Below are positions 1 to 5,298 of a stretch of DNA of 5,845 nucleotides, in pieces. A program made the translations under genes and the position numbers. Position 1 is the stretch's first letter; every line of letters begins with the position of its first letter. Origin of the DNA: Candidatus Latescibacterota bacterium (GTDB lineage: Bacteria > Latescibacterota > Latescibacteria > Latescibacterales > Latescibacteraceae); NCBI GenBank assembly GCA_018656855.1, contig JABHYP010000675.1, positions 1 to 5,845 of the forward strand. The letters run 5' to 3'. The notes below the pieces were generated by a model, which ran no database searches, was not told where the DNA came from, and worked only from the letters and a program-made list of their open reading frames with translations.

Positions 1-446
1 CAATTATGCTTATTTCGGTTGAGGCTGAGGGAATATCATCGGTTTTGTTTCACGAAGGTTCACTTCGTGCGATGGAATCTTTCGCAATACATGAAGATGA
101 ACTTGTCAAAATTCTACCCTGCCTCTCTATAGATGCCATGAAACAGGTTGACAGCGAAACAGCCGAACGGCTCTCCGGATATGTCATTGAATCTATCAAC
201 AGGCTAACTTCATCTGACGGGGAAGAATCAAAAATAAATCCTGAACGTATCATTATCGCCGGCGGCGGTGTTTATATCGGAGAACTCACCAGTATAATCG
301 AGCAAAAATCAGGGATATTTACTACGATTTCCAATCCGTTTACAGAACTCCCGGACGATATTAAGGAGAGTCATCCTGACCTTACGGAGATGGGAGCAGC
401 TTTTACGACCTGTTACGGGCTTGCGGTCCGGGCACTGGAAGAATAA
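1..446 (+). CDS. pilM: Type IV pilus assembly protein PilM, C-terminal part (5' end outside window)
   Basis: This is the 3' end of a gene that enters the window already open: the frame runs from base 3, and the first ATG at 6 is probably internal. About 146 residues are visible out of the usual 340-380. Counting from that ATG, residues 83-88 (IIAGGG) form the hydrophobic strand plus triple glycine of an actin-like nucleotide-binding fold. They are followed by IGELTSIIEQKSGI and SNPF (109-112), matching the PilM pattern of GGG, then L..L...LGI, then NPF. The chain ends in a YGLAVRALEE stretch like the 'GLALRAL' terminus of PilM. In the family, PilM is a cytoplasmic actin-like protein that binds the N-terminal tail of PilN and links the pilus motor to the inner membrane complex. 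The next gene encodes a PilN-like protein, which supports the call. The ATP-binding N-terminal half cannot be judged here. FtsA or another actin-like protein is a less likely alternative. Confidence 0.8.
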   Translation, partial: IMLISVEAEGISSVLFHEGSLRAMESFAIHEDELVKILPCLSIDAMKQVDSETAERLSGYVIESINRLTSSDGEESKINPERIIIAGGGVYIGELTSIIEQKSGIFTTISNPFTELPDDIKESHPDLTEMGAAFTTCYGLAVRALEE

Positions 447-692
447 ATCTTTATACTGTTTTTTAATAGAGCCACAAATGATAAAATATTGAAAAGCGGC
501 AAAAGTATATGGCAGAAGCGTATATAATGAATACGCAATTTTCAATGCTCAATTATGATATATGACAACGGACAACAGACTAATCTGTAATATGTAATTT
601 ATTAATAAAACCAAGCTTATCTCATATTTCTCGCAGGTATAAGAAACATATAAAACTCATGGTTTACCCGGTGAAAGTGGAGAGTTAACACC
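447..692. other. AT-rich spacer between pilM and the pilN/pilO-like gene
   Basis: These 246 bases hold no convincing gene; stops are frequent in all three forward frames. The spacer contains a 7-base-periodic tract (536-598), a 12-base perfect AT palindrome at 598-609 (TTTATTAATAAA) and a weak hairpin ACAGA-CTAA-TCTGT. A good ribosome binding site, GGAGAG at 679-684, lies 8 bases before the downstream ATG. I find no well-spaced -35/-10 pair, although a TATAAT occurs at 523-528. In most type IV pilus clusters pilN follows pilM with little or no gap, so a spacer this long is unusual. It may hold a promoter that separates pilM from the following transcript. Confidence 0.6.
536..598. repeat. Degenerate heptamer-periodic tract
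   Basis: Read in consecutive 7-base blocks from 536, the sequence is CAATTTT, CAATGCT, CAATTAT, GATATAT, GACAACG, GACAACA, GACTAAT, CTGTAAT, ATGTAAT. Neighbouring blocks resemble each other strongly: three begin CAAT, three begin GAC, and two are NTGTAAT. The register is kept for nine blocks. This looks like a decayed or evolving short tandem repeat rather than a protein-binding array. Heptamer short tandem repeats are known in intergenic DNA of some bacteria, for example the STRR sequences of filamentous cyanobacteria, but I do not claim this is the same family. Confidence 0.5.
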
Positions 693-1568
693 ATGCTGAA
701 AATCAATTTGTCCGATAAAGAAGAGGTTAGTCCTGCCGCCGATGAGGAAGCGGCTGACCAGACTCTTTCTGGTGAAACACAGGAACAGCCGCTTGAGGGT
801 GTTGAAAAGGTGGTGCGAAAGACGAAAAAGACTATAAACCATACCCGTCCACTGGTAATGTTGCTCCTCCTTGCTCTTGTTGCGCTGGTGTATTTCCGTA
901 AAGACGAGTTCCTGAGCCTGCTGGGAGGAAAGCAGGAAGAAATAGTACAGGTCGAAGCTCCTCCACCACCTCCGCCGCCTGAACCGGAAGTCGTCGCAGA
1001 AGAACCCGATCCGACTTTCGTCGTCCTTAACGGTCTCAGCGAAACTGTACCGGTGAAGGTCTGGCTTTCCTCAGCAGTTATTATGTTTGACGGCTCCTAT
1101 GAAATTAAGGGAATTGCATTTTCTCATGCGGCGATAAATACAATGATCACATCACTTGAACCAAAGGGGAACATAAACTCAAAACTGATTCCGAAGAAAG
1201 CAGGTACGCCCGAAGCTGTTTATAATTTTGCAGTGAGCGGCAAATTAAACGAAATAAACGTTCCTGAGATACTGGATATTATACCGACAAATAATCTTGT
1301 TGCACTAGCTGACGGGATAAAAGGGCGGAGCGAGGAATTCGGTGTCAGGTTCACCCGTCTGCCGGAATCCGGAAAAACATATTCCGAGAAAGATATTCCA
1401 TTCTCGCTCGAAGGCTCGTATGAAGGGCTCAAGAAGGTAATTGCCGAGCTTTGCCCGGAAGGAGATAACGTAAAAGTCTACCGCCTCATTATCAGTCCTT
1501 CATCACCCGGCAGGGCGTTCGACTATATAAAAGCATCTTTCTCGCTCAGGACAGTATCTTCAATATAA
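693..1568 (+). CDS. Type IV pilus inner-membrane protein with PilN-like and PilO-like regions
   Basis: The protein has 291 residues. It starts MLKINLSDKEE, close to the PilN N-terminal (I/L)(R/K)INLL motif that docks into PilM, which is encoded just upstream. A basic stretch (41-52, RKTKKTINHTR) precedes one membrane span at about 53-68, giving an N-in topology. Instead of the usual periplasmic coiled coil there is a linker with seven prolines at 90-96. Residues about 119-186 (VKVWLSSAVI, then GSYEIKGIAFS and a helix) match the PilN ferredoxin-like domain pattern of WL, then a 'G.A' strand. Residues about 197-291 (PFSLEGSYEGLKKVIAEL, then VYRLIISPS and a final beta strand) resemble the PilO domain. 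It may therefore do the work of PilN and PilO in the inner-membrane alignment complex. The start is well supported by GGAGAG 8 bases upstream. The fusion reading is inference from pattern, not a search; a plain divergent PilN or GspL/GspM-like protein is possible. Confidence 0.6.
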   Translation: MLKINLSDKEEVSPAADEEAADQTLSGETQEQPLEGVEKVVRKTKKTINHTRPLVMLLLLALVALVYFRKDEFLSLLGGKQEEIVQVEAPPPPPPPEPEVVAEEPDPTFVVLNGLSETVPVKVWLSSAVIMFDGSYEIKGIAFSHAAINTMITSLEPKGNINSKLIPKKAGTPEAVYNFAVSGKLNEINVPEILDIIPTNNLVALADGIKGRSEEFGVRFTRLPESGKTYSEKDIPFSLEGSYEGLKKVIAELCPEGDNVKVYRLIISPSSPGRAFDYIKASFSLRTVSSI

Positions 1569-1572
1569 CACC

Positions 1573-2115
1573 ATGAAAATAATTGCTGGAAGACTCCGGG
1601 GGAGAAAGATCAAGGCCCCCAAAGGGCTTGTAACCCGGCCTGTCCTGGCCAGGGTTCGTGAAGCCCTTTTTAATATCCTCGGTAACGTTGAAGAGCTGAG
1701 AGTACTTGATCTTTACGCCGGAACGGGAGCGATAGGAATCGAGGCCCTTTCGCGCAACGCAAAAAGTGTGGTTTTTGTTGAACTCGGTTCAGTTCAATGC
1801 CGCATAATTCAGGAGAATCTCGACTTATTCGAAGAAGATGCGGTAATCATGCATACCGATGTGATGCGGGCGCTGAAGAAATTAGAAAAGGATGGTATGG
1901 TTTTTGATTTCGTTTTTGCCGATCCGCCATACAAAAAAGAGCTGTCGCAGAAAACAGTAAGTACCGTGTGCGAAAGCGGACTTCTCTCTGATTCCGGCAT
2001 GATGGCGATCACAATTCACCACCATCAGGAACTTCCGGATATGTCAGGAAAATGTGAGAAGGTTATAGACCGCCGTTATGGCAACACCCGGTTGGCGCTT
2101 TATAAAGTGAAATAA
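1573..2115 (+). CDS. rsmD: 16S rRNA (guanine(966)-N(2))-methyltransferase RsmD
   Basis: RsmD transfers a methyl group from S-adenosylmethionine to N2 of G966 (E. coli numbering) in 16S rRNA during small-subunit assembly in the cytoplasm. The 180-residue length is normal. The N-terminal signature is clear: GRLRGRKIKAPKG (6-18), then TRP at 21-23 and RVREALFNIL at 27-36. The SAM-binding motif I, LDLYAGTGAIGIEAL, spans 45-59, an acidic residue ends the second strand (E70), and the catalytic DPPY is at 117-120. The C-terminal RRYGNTRLALYK (167-178) is also typical. One oddity is that the usual T-(T/S)-D after RP is V-L-A here (24-26). The ATG lies 4 bases after the stop of the upstream pilus gene and has no clear Shine-Dalgarno sequence, so translation is probably coupled to it. 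The coaD gene follows 20 bases later (TTG at 2136), a pairing common across bacteria. Confidence 0.95.
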   Translation: MKIIAGRLRGRKIKAPKGLVTRPVLARVREALFNILGNVEELRVLDLYAGTGAIGIEALSRNAKSVVFVELGSVQCRIIQENLDLFEEDAVIMHTDVMRALKKLEKDGMVFDFVFADPPYKKELSQKTVSTVCESGLLSDSGMMAITIHHHQELPDMSGKCEKVIDRRYGNTRLALYKVK

Positions 2116-2122
2116 TACATTC

Positions 2123-2127
2123 GGAGG
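2123..2127 (+). promoter_or_regulatory. Ribosome binding site of coaD (decides start)
   Basis: GGAGG sits 8 bases before the TTG at 2136 and only 2 bases before the in-frame TTG at 2130. The 8-base spacing is normal and the 2-base spacing is too short, so 2136 is preferred. Confidence 0.8.
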
Positions 2128-2135
2128 AATTGGAA

Positions 2136-2630
2136 TTGAAAATAGCATTGTATCCGGGAACATTCGATCCCATAACAAAGGGACATCTTGACGTCATCGT
2201 ACGGGGGATGCATATATTTGATAAGATCGTTGTGGCAGTAGCGTCCAATCCTTCGAAGCGGCCTCTATTCAGTTTAGAAGAACGAATTGAGATGGCAGGA
2301 GTTGTGGTTGAAAACACGCCGGGAATGGAACGTGTCGAGGTAACAGGTTTTGACACACTGACAGTTGAATTCGCCCGTGGTAAAGGCGCCACATCTATTA
2401 TCAGGGGTTTAAGAGCTGTTTCTGATTTTGAGTATGAACTCCAGGTAGCTCTTACTAACAGAAAACTTGCTCTCGATATTGAAAGTGTGTTTCTTATGCC
2501 GTCAGTCGAGTATATCTACCTTAATTCCACCATAGTCAAGGAAGTTGCGAAACACGGCGGCGATGTGAAGAATTTCGTTACAGACTATGTAATGGAAAAA
2601 CTGCGTGAAAAAATCGAGCAGAACAAATAA
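2136..2630 (+). CDS. coaD: Phosphopantetheine adenylyltransferase CoaD (TTG start)
   Basis: CoaD joins 4'-phosphopantetheine and ATP to give dephospho-CoA and pyrophosphate, the penultimate step of coenzyme A synthesis, in the cytoplasm. With the TTG start at 2136 it has 164 residues, normal for the family, and begins MKIALYPGTFDPITKGH as orthologues do. The nucleotidyltransferase T-x-G-H motif is TKGH (14-17). Further family motifs are SKRPLFSLEER (40-50), with the substrate-binding lysine region, and IIRGLRAVSDFEYELQ (88-103), with the catalytic arginine region. YLNSTIVKEVAKHGGDV (128-144) is the counterpart of the E. coli 'SSSLVKEVA' segment. An in-frame TTG at 2130 would add two residues but is too close to GGAGG. 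No key residue appears to be missing. The gene follows rsmD by 20 bases, presumably on the same transcript. The TTG start may keep expression modest (inference). Confidence 0.96.
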   Translation: MKIALYPGTFDPITKGHLDVIVRGMHIFDKIVVAVASNPSKRPLFSLEERIEMAGVVVENTPGMERVEVTGFDTLTVEFARGKGATSIIRGLRAVSDFEYELQVALTNRKLALDIESVFLMPSVEYIYLNSTIVKEVAKHGGDVKNFVTDYVMEKLREKIEQNK

Positions 2631-2698
2631 TAACTGCGAATCAGACATTGTATATTACATGTATTATTACTATCCAGATGAATTATCCTCATATAAAT

Positions 2699-2703
2699 GG
2701 GAG
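2699..2703 (+). promoter_or_regulatory. Ribosome binding site of the glcD-like gene (decides start)
   Basis: GGGAG lies 8 bases before the GTG at 2712. The in-frame ATG at 2697 overlaps this element and has no purine-rich site of its own upstream (the preceding bases are AATTATCCTCATATAA), so GTG 2712 is the better start. A TTG at 2715 is also in frame with slightly longer spacing. Confidence 0.65.
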
Positions 2704-2711
2704 TTAAAATA

Positions 2712-4091
2712 GTGTTGATTGAACCTGGAGTAATCAGTGATCTTAAAAGCGTTCTTGGCCCGGATAATGTCATAACACATTCGAGCGAGTTGTTCGCATA
2801 CTCTTATGACGGTCAGCCCATAAACGCCATACCGGATGCAATGGTTATGGCTTCCAATGTGCAGGAAGTAGCTGAAATTGTCAGATTCGCCGGCTCTCAT
2901 CATATACCTCTTGTGGCGAGAGGTGCCGGAAGCGGCATGACCGGCGGCTCAGTTCCCGAAAAGGGTGGGATTGTTCTTAACCTTGAACTCATGAACCGTA
3001 TCATTCACATAAATGAGGAAGATCTTATTGGTTATGTCCAGCCTGGCGTGATAACCGGAGAGTTTCAAAAGGAAGCTGCCGGGCGTGGTCTTTTTTATCC
3101 TCCCGAGCCTGCCTCGTCGGCATTTTCAACTATCGGAGGAAATGTCGCCGAATCGGCGGGTGGATTAGGCTGTGTCAAGTATGGACTGACGAAACAGTTT
3201 GTCGAGGGTCTTGAGTTTGTTACAGCCCGGGGAAACATCGTGCGTACAGGTGTCTACACCGATAAAGATTCTCCTTTCGATGCCGGTGCGATTCTTGCCG
3301 GTTCCGAGGGTACGCTCGCCATCATCACCGAAATTGCTATCCGCCTTATCCCTCTTCCGGAAAGCAGGATTACCGTTCTTGCACTGTTTCGGACGCTTGT
3401 GGATGCCGCACATGCTTCCAATTCAGTACTGTCGTCGGGTGTCGGCCCGGCTGTGCTGGAATTCATGGACGGCAAGTGCATCGACACAGTCAGGGAGTAT
3501 GCAGACGTTGAGATACCCGAAGGTACGGGCGCGTTGCTGATTGTCGAACTTGACGGCGATGGTGACTACATTTCTGCCGGCCATGAACTTCTGCTCGATG
3601 TGCTCAAACGGTCTGATCCGATCAGTGTGAAGAGCGCCCGGAATGATGAGGAACGCAAAGAACTCTGGAAGCTAAGAAAATCCCTTTCCCCATCGATTGG
3701 AAAGATCGCGCCTCTCAAGTTCAATGAGGATATATGCGTTCCGATTTCGAAAATACCCGACATCTGCGCTTTTATTGAGGACCTTGGCAGTAAGCGTGAT
3801 GTCATGGTCGTTTCTTTCGGGCATTCCGGCGACGGCAACCTCCATGTAAACTTCATGACCCACTGGAAGAAACCTGACGAGGTAGAGCGTGTCAAGCAGG
3901 GAGTAGATGACCTTTTCAGGGAAGTCGTCAGGATCGGCGGCACACTTTCCGGCGAGCACGGCATCGGTATAGCAAAGAGGCCTTTTATCCCCATAGCGCT
4001 CGATGAGGCAACTATTGAGTTTGAAAAGAAGATAAAACGTGCGTTTGATCCCGATAACATACTGAATCCGGGGAAGATATTCCCGGAGTAA
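2712..4091 (+). CDS. FAD-linked 2-hydroxyacid oxidase/dehydrogenase, GlcD / D-lactate dehydrogenase type
   Basis: This is a 459-residue flavoprotein of the PCMH/VAO superfamily, the usual length for GlcD-type enzymes. They oxidise a 2-hydroxyacid such as glycolate or D-lactate to the 2-oxoacid and pass electrons on through FAD. Counting from the GTG start, the FAD-binding domain shows RGAGSGMTGG (70-79), GGNVAESAGGLGCVKYGLT (142-160) and GSEGTL (197-202). The C-terminal FAD-oxidase domain shows NED (338-340), FGHSGDGNLHVN with two histidines (369-380), SGEHGIG (413-419) and DPDNILNPGKIF (446-457), covering the expected metal and substrate site residues. There is no signal peptide. Neither the iron-sulfur partner GlcF nor GlcE is adjacent, so substrate and electron acceptor cannot be fixed; D-lactate, glycolate and D-2-hydroxyglutarate are all possible. 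It lies 81 bases after coaD. An ATG at 2697 would add five residues. Confidence 0.9.
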   Translation: MLIEPGVISDLKSVLGPDNVITHSSELFAYSYDGQPINAIPDAMVMASNVQEVAEIVRFAGSHHIPLVARGAGSGMTGGSVPEKGGIVLNLELMNRIIHINEEDLIGYVQPGVITGEFQKEAAGRGLFYPPEPASSAFSTIGGNVAESAGGLGCVKYGLTKQFVEGLEFVTARGNIVRTGVYTDKDSPFDAGAILAGSEGTLAIITEIAIRLIPLPESRITVLALFRTLVDAAHASNSVLSSGVGPAVLEFMDGKCIDTVREYADVEIPEGTGALLIVELDGDGDYISAGHELLLDVLKRSDPISVKSARNDEERKELWKLRKSLSPSIGKIAPLKFNEDICVPISKIPDICAFIEDLGSKRDVMVVSFGHSGDGNLHVNFMTHWKKPDEVERVKQGVDDLFREVVRIGGTLSGEHGIGIAKRPFIPIALDEATIEFEKKIKRAFDPDNILNPGKIFPE

Positions 4092-4127
4092 GAAAAGATT
4101 TATTTTTTACTTAGAAATTAAGTCCGA

Positions 4128-4145
4128 TATACTGAGAAAAGTATA
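4128..4145. repeat. Short inverted repeat upstream of the DUF4424-TPR gene
   Basis: TATACT (4128-4133) and AGTATA (4140-4145) form a perfect 6-base inverted repeat around a GAGAAA loop. The stem is AT-rich with one G-C pair and no T-run follows, so it is not a good terminator. A small operator half-site pair or chance are both possible. Confidence 0.25.
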
Positions 4146-4153
4146 ATCCTGAT

Positions 4154-4157
4154 GAGG
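4154..4157 (+). promoter_or_regulatory. Ribosome binding site of the DUF4424-TPR gene (decides start)
   Basis: GAGG lies 6 bases before the ATG at 4164 and overlaps the in-frame ATG at 4152, which itself has no purine-rich sequence upstream. This favours 4164. The resulting signal peptide, beginning MRIFLTL, is also a normal shape. Confidence 0.55.
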
Positions 4158-4163
4158 CTGAAA

Positions 4164-5231
4164 ATGAGAATCTTTCTTACACTGATTTCAATACTGATGT
4201 TTTGTGCTGTTGTAAATGTATCAGCAAACGAAGCTCCGGTTCGTGCTGTCGGGAAGACTATTCAGCCTCGCAACGATGTTCCTGTCAGGCTGGTTTCGGA
4301 AGAAGTAAGAATAAATATAAGCAGTAAAGAAGCAAGTGTAAGATGTGAATTCAATCTCCTCAACGAGGGTAAACCCGATACAATTATGGTTGGTTTTCCA
4401 CGCGGCTGGGAAAATGATTTTAATTATTTCTATGCTGAGACATATGGAATGAAGTTCCCGGTAACAACGCTTCCGGTTAATCCGAACTTTTCGGAAATGA
4501 ATGGTCAGGAAATGCCATGGTGGAAAATTTTCTACGTGCCTTTTGACTCTACAGGCCAAATGATAACTGTAATAAATAATTACTCGATAGACCTTAACTT
4601 CTTTGGTCTCAGTGAATTTTCGGATTTATATTTCAAGTACATTATGAAAACTGGAGCATACTGGCAGGGTAAAATTGATGAAGCGGTTTTCACCGTATAT
4701 TTAAGGCAAATTCCTTTTGACCAGATTACTGAAATCTCTCCAGCTGGTTTTGTTTACGAAGGCGATCGTATCATTTGGCGATTTACAGATTTTGAGCCAA
4801 CCCAGGATATTGAAATCTTCATTATGAACGATATACGATACGAGCGTCTTGTTAATGCAAAGAAAATTTTAAAAGAGAACTCAGATAACGTTCATGCACA
4901 TTTTCTTCTGGGCACTGCTTATTTTGTAGAGGATGTACATAAAGTTGGATATGAAATTTACGGTAGTGTAAAGTCGGAAAAGGAATTTTTAAGAGTATTA
5001 GAACTCGATCCGAAACATCTTGATGCCCGCTGGTATCTTGCCGCAATATATTATTATAGAAAATCAAAGGAAAAATCGAGAAAGTTGATAGAGGAAATTA
5101 TTGCGGAAAATCCCAATTATATATGTACCGACAAAGTATATCCAAGACCTTCCGAACCGATTATTCCCTGGGGAAGCGCTAAAAGCTGGCTTAAGGAATT
5201 GGATTTGATGATGCGCTATAAAACAAAATGA
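4164..5231 (+). CDS. Exported protein with DUF4424-like domain and C-terminal TPR repeats
   Basis: The protein has 355 residues from the ATG at 4164. Residues 1-21 form a signal peptide: MR, a hydrophobic core, then VSA before NEA as the likely cleavage site. No lipobox cysteine sits at the cut, so a periplasmic or secreted location is likely. Residues about 42-221 resemble DUF4424: a strand-rich opening (VRLVSEEVRINIS), a 'FNLLNEG' strand followed by VGFPRGW (76-82), then YIMKTGAYWQGKIDEAVF (159-176) and a closing FEPTQDIEIFIMND (210-223). Residues about 229-316 carry two TPR-like helix pairs, with AHFLLGTAYF and ARWYLAAIYYY as A-helices and a LELDP turn. The function of the DUF4424 domain is unknown to me; TPRs suggest protein binding. 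The gene is clearly more AT-rich than its neighbours (60-base rows counted by eye give about 28-40% G+C, against 58-65% in rows of the genes on either side). It may be lineage-specific or acquired. Confidence 0.65.
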   Translation: MRIFLTLISILMFCAVVNVSANEAPVRAVGKTIQPRNDVPVRLVSEEVRINISSKEASVRCEFNLLNEGKPDTIMVGFPRGWENDFNYFYAETYGMKFPVTTLPVNPNFSEMNGQEMPWWKIFYVPFDSTGQMITVINNYSIDLNFFGLSEFSDLYFKYIMKTGAYWQGKIDEAVFTVYLRQIPFDQITEISPAGFVYEGDRIIWRFTDFEPTQDIEIFIMNDIRYERLVNAKKILKENSDNVHAHFLLGTAYFVEDVHKVGYEIYGSVKSEKEFLRVLELDPKHLDARWYLAAIYYYRKSKEKSRKLIEEIIAENPNYICTDKVYPRPSEPIIPWGSAKSWLKELDLMMRYKTK

Positions 5232-5240
5232 AATTGTCAT

Positions 5241-5282
5241 TAGCGAATAATACGTTGAATTTAAAATCTTGAATCTGAAACT
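5241..5282. repeat. Second heptamer-periodic spacer tract
   Basis: In 7-base blocks from 5241 the spacer reads TAGCGAA, TAATACG, TTGAATT, TAAAATC, TTGAATC, TGAAACT. The TTGAAT blocks repeat at 14 bases, and the blocks between them are similar to each other. The block TAATACG followed by a TTGAA-type block parallels GAATACG followed by CAAT-type blocks (reverse-complement ATTG) at 529-549. It overlaps the region just before the leuC ribosome binding site. With so few copies, chance cannot be excluded. Confidence 0.35.
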
Positions 5283-5298
5283 TTTTTCTGGAGAACCA

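Noticed and set aside
489..528. TTGAAA (489-494) and TATAAT (523-528) as a promoter for the pilN/pilO-like gene.
   Set aside because: The 28-base spacing is far too long for a sigma-70 promoter. In AT-rich DNA a TATAAT alone is weak evidence.
509..565. An 18-codon frame (ATG to TGA) in the pilM-downstream spacer.
   Set aside because: It has no ribosome binding site, is very short, and lies largely in the 7-base-periodic tract, so it is most likely chance.
598..609. The palindrome TTTATTAATAAA as an operator or terminator.
   Set aside because: An all-AT 12-base palindrome is easily expected by chance in this spacer, and no GC stem with a T-run is present.
447..692. A decayed pilN gene in the spacer.
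   Set aside because: Stops occur often in every forward frame and no PilN-like stretch can be read. The downstream protein already carries the PilN features.
3199..3540. A 113-codon forward frame inside the glcD-like gene.
   Set aside because: It overlaps a strongly conserved FAD-oxidase reading frame out of phase and has no recognisable motif.
4118..4147. TATAAT at 4142-4147 with TTAAGT at 4118-4123 as a possible promoter for the DUF4424-TPR gene.
   Set aside because: The -35 matches TTGACA at only three of six positions, the spacer is 18, and transcription would begin on top of the ribosome binding site.
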